DNA from: Chromobacterium piscinae
Lineage (GTDB): Bacteria; Pseudomonadota; Gammaproteobacteria; Burkholderiales; Chromobacteriaceae
Reading direction: 5' to 3'
NCBI RefSeq assembly: GCF_021129175.1
Contig: NZ_JAJOHV010000023.1
Location: 1 to 60,759 of the forward strand
DNA: 60,759 bases
Part shown: positions 9,273 to 17,805 of the stretch, one piece after another
Numbering within the stretch: the stretch's first letter is position 1
Layout of the letters: the number at the start of each line of letters is the position of its first letter
The notes under the pieces: generated by a model
What the model was told of the DNA's origin: nothing
What the model saw: the letters and a program-made list of their open reading frames with translations, nothing else
The model's database searches: none
Made by a program: the position numbers and the translations under genes

Positions 9273-10094
9273 ATGCAGGTGGGCGAGATTTTCGAAAAGG
9301 CCTCGGGCAAGCTGCCCATGGTTCCCAAGGTGGTGCAGGAGCTGGTGGCCAGCTTCCATCGTTCCGACGTCAACATCAACGATGTCACTGACAAGGTGAT
9401 GCACGATCAGGTGCTGAGCGCGCGGGTGCTGCGGCTGGCCAACAGCGCGCGTTTCGGCAGCAGCCGCCGGGTTGGCTCGCTGGACGACGCGGTGATCCTG
9501 CTGGGCTTCGACAACCTGCGGGTGCTGGTGATCGCCTCCGGCGTCACCGGCGCCACGCTGGGCATCAGCGGCTTCGACATGAAGGCGTTCTGGCAACGCA
9601 GCTTCGCGATGGCCAACACCGCCAAGCTGCTGGCCAGGCTGGCCGGGCTGGAGCCGCAGCTGGGCTATACCTGCGGCCTGCTGGCCAATATCGGCGAGCT
9701 GGTGTTGTACGTCGCGGTGCCGGAGCAGGCGCAGCAGATAGACCGCATCGTCGCCGGCGGCGCCGAGCGCATCGCCACCGAACGCATGCTGCTGGGCCTG
9801 GATTTGACCGAGCTGGGCGCTGAGCTGGCGCGGCGCTGGAATTTCCCCGATGAAATCCAGGGGGCGATCTACCGCCAGCACGACCTCTTGAACGACGAGG
9901 CCTCCCCGTACGCGCTGCTGATCGGCCTGACCTCCTTCGTGGTGTCCGGCTTCCGCCATGGCATGAGCGCCGAGGACATGCTGGCCGGCCTGCCCGAAGG
10001 CGTGCTGGAGCGGCTGGGGCTGGACCGCGACCGCGTCGCCGCCTCGATCGAGCCGCTGCAGCAGTCCAGCACCCTGGTCGACGACCTGTTCTAG
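9273..10094 (+). CDS. HDOD domain protein
   Basis: The 273-aa protein is almost entirely one HDOD domain: [59 protein letters not shown] and [16 protein letters not shown] are the usual blocks. HDOD proteins are HD-related but lack the metal-binding HD pair and act as signalling scaffolds, often tied to chemotaxis, motility or cyclic-di-GMP networks. AAGGGG eight bases upstream fixes the start at 9273; the open frame extends further upstream without a ribosome site. It diverges from a chemoreceptor gene, consistent with a motility-related role, although the partner is unknown. Confidence 0.9.
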   Translation: MQVGEIFEKASGKLPMVPKVVQELVASFHRSDVNINDVTDKVMHDQVLSARVLRLANSARFGSSRRVGSLDDAVILLGFDNLRVLVIASGVTGATLGISGFDMKAFWQRSFAMANTAKLLARLAGLEPQLGYTCGLLANIGELVLYVAVPEQAQQIDRIVAGGAERIATERMLLGLDLTELGAELARRWNFPDEIQGAIYRQHDLLNDEASPYALLIGLTSFVVSGFRHGMSAEDMLAGLPEGVLERLGLDRDRVAASIEPLQQSSTLVDDLF

Positions 10095-10105
10095 CGCCGG
10101 CCGTC

Positions 10106-11767
10106 TCAGGTGGGCTGGCCGCTGCGCAATTCGCGGCGCAGTATCTTGCCGACGTTGGACTTGGGCAGCTCGTCGCGGAACTCGACGTGGCGCGGCACCT
10201 TGTAGGCGGTCATATTGTCGCGGCAGTGGCGCAGCAGCGCGTCGGCCGTCAGCGACGGATCCTTGCGCACCACCACGATCTTCACCGCCTCGCCGGTGCG
10301 CTCGTCCGGCACGCCGATGCAGGCCACCTCGCGCACGCCGGGATGCTGGGTCACCACGTCCTCCACTTCGTTCGGATACACGTTGAAGCCCGATACCAGC
10401 ACCATGTCCTTTTTGCGGTCCACCAGCTTGAGCAGGCCGTCGGCGGTGCGGACGCCGATATCGCCGGTGGCGAAGAAGCCGTCGGCGTGGAACACCTTGG
10501 CCGTCTCCTCCGGCCGTTGCCAGTAACCGGCCATCACCTGCGGCCCGCGCACGCAGACTTCGCCCGGCTCGCCGTCGGCGGCGGGCCGGCCTGCGTCGTC
10601 CCGCAGCTCCACCTCGGTGCCGGGCACCGGTATGCCGACGGTGCCGGTATAGCGTTCCACTGCCAGCGCGTTGACCGATACCAGAGGGGAGGCTTCGGTC
10701 AAGCCGTAGCCTTCCAGCAGCACGAGGCCGGTCGCGCGCTGCCAGGCTTCGGCCACCGCCTGTTGCACTGCCGCGCCGCCGCCTATCGTTACCCGCCAGC
10801 GGCTGAAGTCTAGCTTGGCGAAGCCGGCGTGGTGCGACAGCGCGTTGAACAGGGTGTTGACGCCGGTGAAGGCGTTGACCGGATGACGGGCCAGCTCGGC
10901 CACCAGACCGTCCAGATCGCGCGGATTGGTGATCAGCAGGCTGTTGCCGCCCAGCCGGGCGATCAGCAGGCAGTTGATGGTCAGCGCGAACACGTGGTAG
11001 AGCGGCAGCGGCGTGGCCACCACGGCCTGGCCTTCCCGCAGTGCGCCGCCCAGTACCAGCCGCGCCTGCTCGACGTTGGCCAGCAGGTTGCGGTGGCTGA
11101 GCATCGCGCCCTTGGCCAAGCCGGTGGTGCCGCCGGTGTATTGCAGGATGGCCAGCGTGTCTGGGGCCAGCTTGGCGTCGCGCCAGCGCCCGGCCTCGCC
11201 GCCAGCCAGCGCCCGGCGGAAGGGAACGGCGCCCGGCAAATGGTAGGGCGGCACCAGTTTTTTCACGTAGCGCACCGCCGCGTTGACCAGCCAGCGCTTG
11301 GGCGCCGGCAGCATGTCGCCGACGGCAGTGACGACCACATGTTGCAGCGAGGTGTCGGCGCGGGCTTCTTGCACCACCTGGGCGAAGTTCTCCAGCACCA
11401 CGATGGCGCGGGCCTGGGAGTCGGCCAGCTGGTGGCGCAGCTCGCGCGCGGTGTAAAGCGGATTGACGTTGACCGCCACTAGGCCGGCGCGCAACACCGC
11501 GTACAAGGCCACCGGATATTGCAGCAGATTGGGCATCATCAGCGCCACTCGCTCGCCGGCGCGCAGCCCTAGGCCGCGGGTCAGGTAATCGGCCAGTTGG
11601 GCGCTTTGCCGGTCCAGCTCGCGGTAGTTGAGGTCGCGGCCCATATTGTGGAAGGCGGTGTGGTTGGGATAGCGGGCGACGGTCTGCGCCAACATCTCTC
11701 CCAGCGAGGTGGCCGGCAAGGCGTCTATCCGGTCGGGAGTGGCCGGGTGGCGGGCGAAATCCTGCAT
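10106..11767 (-). CDS. fadD: Long-chain acyl-CoA synthetase (AMP-binding enzyme)
   Basis: A 553-aa ANL-superfamily enzyme that would activate fatty acids to acyl-CoA through an acyl-adenylate. Visible motifs are the phosphate loop LQYTGGTTGLAKGAMLSHRN, LLEGYGLTEASPLVSVN, the hinge ATGDIGVRTADGLLKLVDRK, and the C-terminal lysine region YKVPRHVEFRDELPKSNVGK. The start at 11767 follows a near-perfect AGGAGG; an in-frame ATG 75 bases upstream has none. It is convergent with the HDOD gene only 11 bases away. FadD is the best match by motif and length, but other medium- or long-chain ligases share them. Confidence 0.85.
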   Translation of the reverse strand: MQDFARHPATPDRIDALPATSLGEMLAQTVARYPNHTAFHNMGRDLNYRELDRQSAQLADYLTRGLGLRAGERVALMMPNLLQYPVALYAVLRAGLVAVNVNPLYTARELRHQLADSQARAIVVLENFAQVVQEARADTSLQHVVVTAVGDMLPAPKRWLVNAAVRYVKKLVPPYHLPGAVPFRRALAGGEAGRWRDAKLAPDTLAILQYTGGTTGLAKGAMLSHRNLLANVEQARLVLGGALREGQAVVATPLPLYHVFALTINCLLIARLGGNSLLITNPRDLDGLVAELARHPVNAFTGVNTLFNALSHHAGFAKLDFSRWRVTIGGGAAVQQAVAEAWQRATGLVLLEGYGLTEASPLVSVNALAVERYTGTVGIPVPGTEVELRDDAGRPAADGEPGEVCVRGPQVMAGYWQRPEETAKVFHADGFFATGDIGVRTADGLLKLVDRKKDMVLVSGFNVYPNEVEDVVTQHPGVREVACIGVPDERTGEAVKIVVVRKDPSLTADALLRHCRDNMTAYKVPRHVEFRDELPKSNVGKILRRELRSGQPT

Positions 11768-12005
11768 GTTTCCTCCTGTGCGCGCGGCGGGAAACCCTCC
11801 GCGGATGAATCTTGTTATCGTGGGATGCGGGTGATGCGACATGCGGCAAGACGGGATTGCACCCGGGACGTTAATCCAATGTCATTGCAATTTCAATCGA
11901 ACGTCCGCATGCGGGGGAGAAACCGGAAAAGTCCGCCGGCTGACGCGCGGATATAACAGGCGCGCGCCCGCCAGCCTTGAACAGGTTCTGGGGCGGACAA
12001 GCGCG

Positions 12006-12039
12006 AAAAAGCCGCCGGGCCTCGCGGCGCGGCGGCTTT
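12006..12039 (-). terminator. Terminator of the RNB exoribonuclease gene
   Basis: Read on the minus strand, AAAGCCGCCG pairs with CGGCGGCTTT around a 12-base GC-rich loop and ends in a T-run, just downstream of the stop at 12060. Confidence 0.8.
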
Positions 12040-12059
12040 CCATCAGGAGGGGAGAGCGC

Positions 12060-13934
12060 TCAGCTTTCCTCGTCCTCGCCGGCTTCTTCGACATGGTCGA
12101 GGCGGCCGGTGTAGCGTAGCTCCACGTCCTGGGTCAGCAGGTCCACTTTCACCACCGACAGCTGCACGCGGTCGCCGCGCGCCAGTTCCGGCAGGCCGGG
12201 GATGCGCAGCCTCAGCGGCAGGCCGTCGATGCGCACCAGATCTTCCTTGATCACGGACGCGGTCGGCTCGGTGATGTTTTCCTGCAGCAGGTACTTCAGG
12301 CACCAGTAGTGCTCCATCTTGTCCTGGAACGACAGGTAGGCGCCGTAAGTGGCGTCGAAGTCGCGCAAGATGGCGAACAGCATCGCGTCGCCCTGGGCGA
12401 ATTGCGGCTTCTCGCCGCGGATCATGGATGCCAGTTGGCGCTGGTTGATGAAGTCGCTGGCGCGGCGCAGCGGCGAGGTGCTCCACGCGTACTGGGCGAC
12501 GCCCAGGCCCATGTGCGGCTCGGGGCGGGTGGTCATCCGCACCTTGCCCATGCTTTGCGCGCGGTACATCGCCGGGATGTCGGCCTCGGCCAGCATCCTG
12601 CCCCACTCGCTATTGGCCAGGATCATCAATTCGGACACTAGTTTGTCCATCGGTGCGCCGCGCTTGCGGATGGTGATGGACACCTGGCCATCGACGACGT
12701 CGATGTTGTAGTCGTGCTGCGCCGGGCGGCTGGGGTCGTATTTGCCGCGGCGCTTCTCCAGCGCCTCGGCGAACTGCCACAGCCATACCAGTTCGCGCTT
12801 GAACGGGTAGTCGACGCCGGGGTCGTTGGCCAGCGTCTCTTCGTTGAACACCTGTTCCAGCTCGCCGTGGCGCAGGTTGGCTGCCACCGGCACCCGCTCG
12901 ATGCGGTTTTCGAAGGCAACCAGCTCGAACTCCGGCGTCACCTCTGCGTACAGCGAGAAGGCCGGGCAGTCGCGGCCTTCCTGCAGCGTGAACGCCTGCA
13001 CCACGTCGTCCGGCAGCATGGTGATCTTGTCGCCGGGGAAGTAGGCGGTGGACAGCCGCGACAGCACCATCTTCTCGATGTCGGAATCCAGCGGCACGCC
13101 CAGCGTCGGCGCGGCGATGTGGATGCCGACGCGCTTGTTGCCATTCGGCAGGTCTTCCACCGACAGCGCGTCGTCGATCTCGGTGGTGTTGGCGTCGTCG
13201 ATGGAGAAGGCGCGCACAGCGGCAACCGGCAGCTCCGGCTGATCGGCCGGCGGCGCGTATTTGCCGAAGCCGGCGCCCTTGGGGAAGTACTCCATCAGGA
13301 AACCGGCCATCAGGTAGTCGGGCACCGACGGAATTCCACCCACCTTGTGCGCCAAGCGCAGGGGCGGCAGGTTCTGTTCGCGGCTGGCCTGGTCGAAGGC
13401 CTTGAATTCCAGCGTGTTCTTGTCGGGCTTCCACAGCAGCTGCATCAACTGGGCGCGGATGGCTTCCGGCAGCGCGCCGGCCTTCAGCTCGCCCACCCAG
13501 CCGTCGATCTGTTCTTGCTCGCGCTTCTTGCGCTCGACGCCGGCCAGCGCGGCCTGCAGCGCGTCCTGCGGCGCTTTCTTGTAGCGGCCCTTGCCCTTCT
13601 TGTAGAAGTACATCGGCGCGCCGTGCAGCCGGCTGATCAGCGCGGCGGCCTCGATCGCGGATGGCTCGCGGCCGAAATAGTCTGCGGCCAGATCCTGGTA
13701 GCCGAACTCGTCGTCGGGACTGCATTCCCACAGGAAATCCAGGTCGATGTCCGTGGCCACGTTGTCGGCCGACGGCAGAAAATCCGCCAACGAGGAACTA
13801 AACTCCAGGAAGACGTTGGCGCTCTTGATCTTGGCGCGTTTGCCGTGCTGGGTGTCCACCTGCAGGCTGGCGTCGCTGCGCGACACGATGCTGCCGACTT
13901 TGAAACTACCGCTCTCTTCGTAAAAAACGTTCAT
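12060..13934 (-). CDS. RNB-domain exoribonuclease (RNase II/R family)
   Basis: The 624-aa protein carries a central RNB catalytic domain with the signature FSIDDANTTEIDDALSVEDL, whose aspartates bind the two metal ions used for 3'-to-5' RNA hydrolysis, and HIAAPTLGVPLDSDIEKMVLSR downstream. The C-terminus (LARGDRVQLSVVKVDLLTQDVELRY) looks like a reduced S1/OB domain. The N-terminal 200 residues lack the usual paired cold-shock domains and have a GRYKKAP-type basic patch, so it is a divergent family member, not canonical RNase R. The start at 13934 gives MNVFYEESGSFKVGSIV; a longer frame upstream lacks a ribosome site and runs into the GGDEF gene. Confidence 0.85.
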   Translation of the reverse strand: MNVFYEESGSFKVGSIVSRSDASLQVDTQHGKRAKIKSANVFLEFSSSLADFLPSADNVATDIDLDFLWECSPDDEFGYQDLAADYFGREPSAIEAAALISRLHGAPMYFYKKGKGRYKKAPQDALQAALAGVERKKREQEQIDGWVGELKAGALPEAIRAQLMQLLWKPDKNTLEFKAFDQASREQNLPPLRLAHKVGGIPSVPDYLMAGFLMEYFPKGAGFGKYAPPADQPELPVAAVRAFSIDDANTTEIDDALSVEDLPNGNKRVGIHIAAPTLGVPLDSDIEKMVLSRLSTAYFPGDKITMLPDDVVQAFTLQEGRDCPAFSLYAEVTPEFELVAFENRIERVPVAANLRHGELEQVFNEETLANDPGVDYPFKRELVWLWQFAEALEKRRGKYDPSRPAQHDYNIDVVDGQVSITIRKRGAPMDKLVSELMILANSEWGRMLAEADIPAMYRAQSMGKVRMTTRPEPHMGLGVAQYAWSTSPLRRASDFINQRQLASMIRGEKPQFAQGDAMLFAILRDFDATYGAYLSFQDKMEHYWCLKYLLQENITEPTASVIKEDLVRIDGLPLRLRIPGLPELARGDRVQLSVVKVDLLTQDVELRYTGRLDHVEEAGEDEES

Positions 13935-14051
13935 CAAAACTTGCCAGGCCGTTGAATTTAAGGGCGGATTATAGCAGTTCGCTCCGGCGGCATAGCCACA
14001 AACTTTGCCGCTTGGCCGGCCGGATCCAACAGAAAACGGAACCATCGCCCG

Positions 14052-15647
14052 ATGAAACAGGCCGCATCCATCCATCCGGGCCAGCGCATCCATCTGGCGC
14101 GGGAAATCGACCGTATTGGCTATATGCTGGTGTCGCGCTGGGAGCGGCCGCTGGCCGCGCATCTGCTATCGCTGGTGACGCGGATGGAAAACCTGGTGCG
14201 CGCCATCAGCCTGCTTGAGTTGGCCAAGGAGGCGCGCGCGTTGGCCGCGCTGCTGGAGCAGTGGCTGCAGCAGCCTGAGGCGGCGCCGTCGGAGCGGGTG
14301 CGCTACGGCCAGCTGCGCCATCATCTGGGCGTGGTTTGCCAGCTGGGGCTGATGGAGCGCCAGCAGAATCTGGGCAACCTGGACGGCTTGCTGCAGCCGG
14401 GCGCGGAGGACGCCACACTGTACATGTGGCTGCCGGCCGGCCTGGACGATGGCAGGCTGCAGCGCCAGCTGGCCTGCTTCGGTTTCGAGGTGACGGTGAT
14501 GTCGCAGGCGGCCAAGCTGGCCAAGGCGTTGCAGCGGCAGGCGCCGGCCGCGGTGGTGGCGTTCGCCGACTTCACCGACAACGATCCCATCCGGCAGCTG
14601 GCTTCGGCGATCAGCAGCAGCTGCCCGCTGGTGGTCACCTCGCCGCGGCGCGACTTTCCTGCCCGGCTGGAGGCGGTGCGGATGGGGGCCTGCGGCTTTC
14701 TCGACTGGCCGCTGCAGGTCAATCAGCTGGTGGACTTGCTCAGCTTCGGCGACATCGGCGAGCGGCGCGATCCGCTGCGGGTGCTGATCGTCGAGGATAT
14801 GGCGTCGCTGGCTGGGCTGTACTCGCGCGTGCTGGCGGCGCACGGGGTGGAGGCCGCCAGCGAGACCAATCCGGAGCGGGTGCCGGAGCGGATCCAGCAA
14901 TTCAATCCGGACTTGATCCTGATGGACATGTACATGCCGCAGAGCAACGGCATCGAACTGGCCAAGGTGATACGCCAGCAGCGGCTGCTGGACGGCATTC
15001 CCATCGTTTTCCTGTCGGTGGAAAAGCGCCAGACGGTGCAGTTGGACGCGCTGACGCTGGGAATAGACGGCTTCCTGACCAAGCCGGTGGCGCCGGAGGA
15101 ACTGGTGGTGACGGTGGTGAACCGAGCGCGCCGCTACCGCAAGCTGCGCTCCTACATCGTCAACGACAGCCTGACCGGCCTGCTCAACCACTCCCATCTG
15201 CACGGCCAACTGGACAGCGCCGTCGAGCGCGCCCGGCGCGCCGGGCAGCCGCTGTCGCTGGCGATGCTGGACCTCGACTATTTCAAGCAGGTGAACGACA
15301 ACTACGGCCATCAGGTCGGCGACGAAGTGTTGCTCAACCTGGCGCGTTTCCTGAAGGAGAGGCTGCGGCGCACCGACTTGGTGGGCCGCTACGGCGGCGA
15401 GGAGTTCGCCATCGTGTTGGCGGGCACGCCGGCGGACAAGGCGTGCAGGATGCTGGAAACGCTGCGGCAGGATTTCTGCCGGCTGGAGCAGCAGGTGGGC
15501 GAGCGGACCTTCCGCCAGACTTTCAGCGTCGGCGTCAGCTCGCTGGCCAGCGCCGAAGACGCCACCAGCCTGGTGCAGCAGGCCGACGAAACGCTGTACC
15601 GCGCCAAGGCGGCCGGCCGCAACCGGGTGGAATGCCACGGCGGCTAG
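14052..15647 (+). CDS. Diguanylate cyclase with tandem receiver-like domains (REC-GGDEF)
   Basis: The 531-aa protein has a helical N-terminus (residues 1-115), a degenerate receiver-like segment (LYMWLPAGLDDGRLQRQLACFG to about residue 230), a canonical receiver (LRVLIVEDMASLAGLY, LILMDMYMPQSNG with the phospho-acceptor Asp, FLTKPVAPEE) and a C-terminal GGDEF domain with active-site RYGGEEFAIVL. RRTD five residues before GGEEF matches the RxxD inhibitory site, so c-di-GMP product inhibition is likely. It would make cyclic-di-GMP in response to a kinase signal. It is a stand-alone gene with no adjacent histidine kinase. Confidence 0.92.
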   Translation: MKQAASIHPGQRIHLAREIDRIGYMLVSRWERPLAAHLLSLVTRMENLVRAISLLELAKEARALAALLEQWLQQPEAAPSERVRYGQLRHHLGVVCQLGLMERQQNLGNLDGLLQPGAEDATLYMWLPAGLDDGRLQRQLACFGFEVTVMSQAAKLAKALQRQAPAAVVAFADFTDNDPIRQLASAISSSCPLVVTSPRRDFPARLEAVRMGACGFLDWPLQVNQLVDLLSFGDIGERRDPLRVLIVEDMASLAGLYSRVLAAHGVEAASETNPERVPERIQQFNPDLILMDMYMPQSNGIELAKVIRQQRLLDGIPIVFLSVEKRQTVQLDALTLGIDGFLTKPVAPEELVVTVVNRARRYRKLRSYIVNDSLTGLLNHSHLHGQLDSAVERARRAGQPLSLAMLDLDYFKQVNDNYGHQVGDEVLLNLARFLKERLRRTDLVGRYGGEEFAIVLAGTPADKACRMLETLRQDFCRLEQQVGERTFRQTFSVGVSSLASAEDATSLVQQADETLYRAKAAGRNRVECHGG

Positions 15648-15651
15648 AAAA

Positions 15652-15674
15652 ACAAAACCCCCGCGAGGCGGGGG
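15652..15674 (-). terminator. Terminator for the Tsx-like gene, shared by convergent genes
   Basis: CCCCCGC, loop GAG, GCGGGGG form a perfect 7-bp stem. On the minus strand it is followed by TTTTG and further Ts, so it best serves the gene ending at 15733. Confidence 0.75.
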
Positions 15675-15732
15675 TGTGCAAGCGGCGGCCGGAGCCGCCG
15701 GTCCGTCCTGTGAGGGACGGGGAGTCCATCAA

Positions 15733-16524
15733 TTACTTGATGTTGTATTTGATCGAGTAGATCACGGCGTTCTGGTACGCGGTTTTGCCAAGCTTCTGGT
15801 CGGCGTAGCGGTACTGGATGCCGGTGGTGACCGCCTTGGTCGGGGTCCACCACAGCGCGACAGCGCCGTTCTGGCCTACGCGCGGACGGTCGCCGCTCTT
15901 GTATGCGCCGATGAACTTGTCTTGGCGGTTGAACTCGGTTTCATGCCATTGGGTGAGCATCAGGTTCTGGCCGAAAGCCTGGAACGGGTACAGCATCACG
16001 TAACCGGTCATGAAACCGTTGTAGCCGGATGCCGAGCCAGCAGGCATCAAGGCATCCATTTGGTTGTGGACACCGAAGAACGGTTTGATGCTCAATGCGC
16101 CGAAGCTCAGGTCGGTGCCCAGGCCCAGTACGCGGTTTTGGGTGAAGAAGTGGCGGTCGGCGGGGCCGTTGCCACGGGTGTCGTAGATGTGGCCGTACAG
16201 CTGCACCGGCACGCCGCCGACTTCAGCCAAGTTGTAACGGCCGACTACTTTGGTGGTGAAACGGCGGTCGCGGCCCTCGGTATTGCCATTGCCCTTGCCC
16301 GGATTCTCGATGTCGAAGAAGCCGTACAGTTCGCCCCACTTGGCGCCCAGGCCGCCTTCGGCTTCCAGGTAGCCAAAATCTTGTTTGCCGGATTGTTGGG
16401 TGGTGCGATCCGACCAGTCCAGCCAGTTGGCGCTGACGTTTGCGAAAGAGTATTCACCACCGGCGTGAGCCAGTGCGGAGGCGGCCAACAAGGACAGGGC
16501 CAGCAGCGACTTGCGAGTATTCAT
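15733..16524 (-). CDS. Tsx/OmpK-like nucleoside-specific outer membrane channel
   Basis: A 263-aa secreted beta-barrel protein with signal peptide MNTRKSLLALSLLAASALAHA. The body has the alternating aromatic pattern of an outer membrane barrel and Tsx/OmpK-like stretches: GGEYSFANVSANWLDWSD, YGFFDIENPGKGN and LMLTQWHETEFNRQDKF. It probably forms a 12-stranded nucleoside-permeable channel. The C-terminus ends YSIKYNIK, without a terminal Phe. An 18-bp palindrome 190 bases upstream could be an operator. Confidence 0.8.
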   Translation of the reverse strand: MNTRKSLLALSLLAASALAHAGGEYSFANVSANWLDWSDRTTQQSGKQDFGYLEAEGGLGAKWGELYGFFDIENPGKGNGNTEGRDRRFTTKVVGRYNLAEVGGVPVQLYGHIYDTRGNGPADRHFFTQNRVLGLGTDLSFGALSIKPFFGVHNQMDALMPAGSASGYNGFMTGYVMLYPFQAFGQNLMLTQWHETEFNRQDKFIGAYKSGDRPRVGQNGAVALWWTPTKAVTTGIQYRYADQKLGKTAYQNAVIYSIKYNIK

Positions 16525-16714
16525 TGTTTCACCAGACTATTTTCGTGTAGTAAGCATCCGACAAGGCGTCGGCGAGCGCGCGCAGATTAGACGCAGAACC
16601 GGACGTATGCAAACAATTTGTCATCTGTCTGTCGCTTTTCTGCAAAGAAACGTTGAGATGTTGTAGCAAAATGACATCAGAGTTACATCCTGTTGCCATA
16701 ATGCCACATGGAAA

Positions 16715-16732
16715 TATCTCCACGTGGAGATA
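16715..16732. promoter_or_regulatory. 18-bp perfect palindrome, candidate operator
   Basis: TATCTCCACGTGGAGATA reads identically on both strands. It lies between the alkyltransferase-like gene stop (16771) and the Tsx-like gene start (16524), in an AT-rich leader. With no loop and no T-run, a transcription factor site upstream of the Tsx-like gene is more likely than a terminator. The regulator is unknown; the TATCTC...GAGATA frame resembles MarR-type sites. Confidence 0.5.
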
Positions 16733-16770
16733 AGTATCTGAGCGCGCGCCGGTTTCTGGCTTGTTTCAGG

Positions 16771-17088
16771 TCAAACCATCTGGTCGGGCCAGCCGAAAAT
16801 CCTCAGGTCCACCTTGCCGCTGGCATTGAATTCCACGCCTTCCTCCTCCAGCTGCAGCCGCTGCCAGTCGGCGTGATGGCTGCCCGGGCGCGACAGCCTG
16901 CCGCCGGCGCCCAGCACCCGGTACCAGGGCGCAGCGACGCCCTCGGGCAGCTTGCCCAACAGATGGCCGACGTGGCGCGAGTGGCGCGGGTAGCCGGCCA
17001 GCTCGGCTAGCGTGCCGTAGGTGGTGACGCGGCCGGGCGGCACTTCGGCCAGCAGCGCCAGCACGCGGCGGGCGAATTCGGGCGGCAT
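16771..17088 (-). CDS. Alkyltransferase-like (ATL) DNA damage-recognition protein
   Basis: A 105-aa protein homologous to the DNA-binding domain of O6-alkylguanine-DNA alkyltransferase. It has VPPGRVTTYGTLAELAG (helix-turn-helix region with the Tyr and Arg finger area) and VGHLLGKLPEG. Where true methyltransferases have the acceptor motif PCHRV, this protein has PWYRV (residues 54-58), so Trp replaces the reactive Cys. ATL proteins bind O6-alkylguanine without repairing it and hand the lesion to nucleotide excision repair. The stop of the upstream metallo-hydrolase and this start share one base (TGATG), so the two genes are translationally coupled. Confidence 0.88.
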   Translation of the reverse strand: MPPEFARRVLALLAEVPPGRVTTYGTLAELAGYPRHSRHVGHLLGKLPEGVAAPWYRVLGAGGRLSRPGSHHADWQRLQLEEEGVEFNASGKVDLRIFGWPDQMV

Positions 17089-17738
17089 CAGCGGTAGCGC
17101 GGATTGGCGACGTAGGGATTGCCGCGCTTTTCCGCGCCTATGGTGGTGAACGGGCCGTGGCCGGGGATGACTACAGTGTCGTCCGGCAGGATGAACAGCT
17201 TTTGCTGGATCGCGTCTACCAGCTGCTGGTGGTTGCCCATCGGGAAGTCGGTGCGGCCGATCGAACCCTGGAACAGCACGTCGCCGGCCACCAGCACCTT
17301 GGCCGCCGGGCTGTGGAACACCACGTGGCCGGGGGTGTGGCCCGGGCAGTGGATCACGTTCAAGGTTTCCTCGCCGACGGTGACGGCGTCGCCCTCTTCC
17401 AGCCAGCGCTGCGGCGTCAGCGGCTCGCTGCGCGGGAAGCCGAACATCTGGCCCTGGGTGGGCAGCTGGTCCAGCCAGAAGCTTTCCGCGCGCTGGGGCC
17501 CTTCTATCTCCACCCCCAGCCGATCGGCCAGAACGGCGGCGCCGCCGGCGTGGTCGATGTGGCCGTGGGTCAGCAGCAGCTTTTCCACCGTCAGGCCCTG
17601 GCTGTCCACCCAGGCCTGGATGCGGTCGATGTCGCCGCCTGCGTCGACGATGGCGGCCTTGCGGCTGGCGTCGCACCACAGCACGCTGCAGTTCTGGGCG
17701 AACGGGGTGACCGGGATCACGTGGTATTTCAAGGCCAT
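17088..17738 (-). CDS. Metallo-beta-lactamase fold hydrolase (glyoxalase II-like, YcbL type)
   Basis: The 216-aa protein has the full MBL-fold metal motif THGHIDHAGG near residue 57, then HCPGHTPGHVVFH, VAGDVLFQGSIGRTD and VIPGHGPFTTIG, which supply the remaining His and Asp ligands for a binuclear site. Length and motifs fit the YcbL-type single-domain glyoxalase II relatives, which hydrolyse thioesters such as lactoylglutathione; the substrate is inferred. It is cytosolic, with no signal peptide. It is coupled to the ATL gene downstream and lies 67 bases after the radical SAM gene upstream. Confidence 0.88.
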   Translation of the reverse strand: MALKYHVIPVTPFAQNCSVLWCDASRKAAIVDAGGDIDRIQAWVDSQGLTVEKLLLTHGHIDHAGGAAVLADRLGVEIEGPQRAESFWLDQLPTQGQMFGFPRSEPLTPQRWLEEGDAVTVGEETLNVIHCPGHTPGHVVFHSPAAKVLVAGDVLFQGSIGRTDFPMGNHQQLVDAIQQKLFILPDDTVVIPGHGPFTTIGAEKRGNPYVANPRYR

Positions 17739-17784
17739 GGCATTGCTCGCGGCGGAGTCTCAATCCGCCATTTTGTCACGACCG

Positions 17785-17805
17785 GCGGCGCTTGGGGAGC
17801 GCCGC
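17785..17805 (-). terminator. GC hairpin directly after the radical SAM gene stop
   Basis: GCGGCGCT and AGCGCCGC pair over 8 bp around a 5-base loop, starting at the base after the stop at 17806. No T-run follows, so it may only partly terminate before the downstream MBL gene. Confidence 0.45.

Noticed and set aside
16524-16770. Palindrome 16715-16732 as a terminator of the ATL gene
   Set aside because: It has no loop and no T-run on the minus strand, so an operator is a better explanation.
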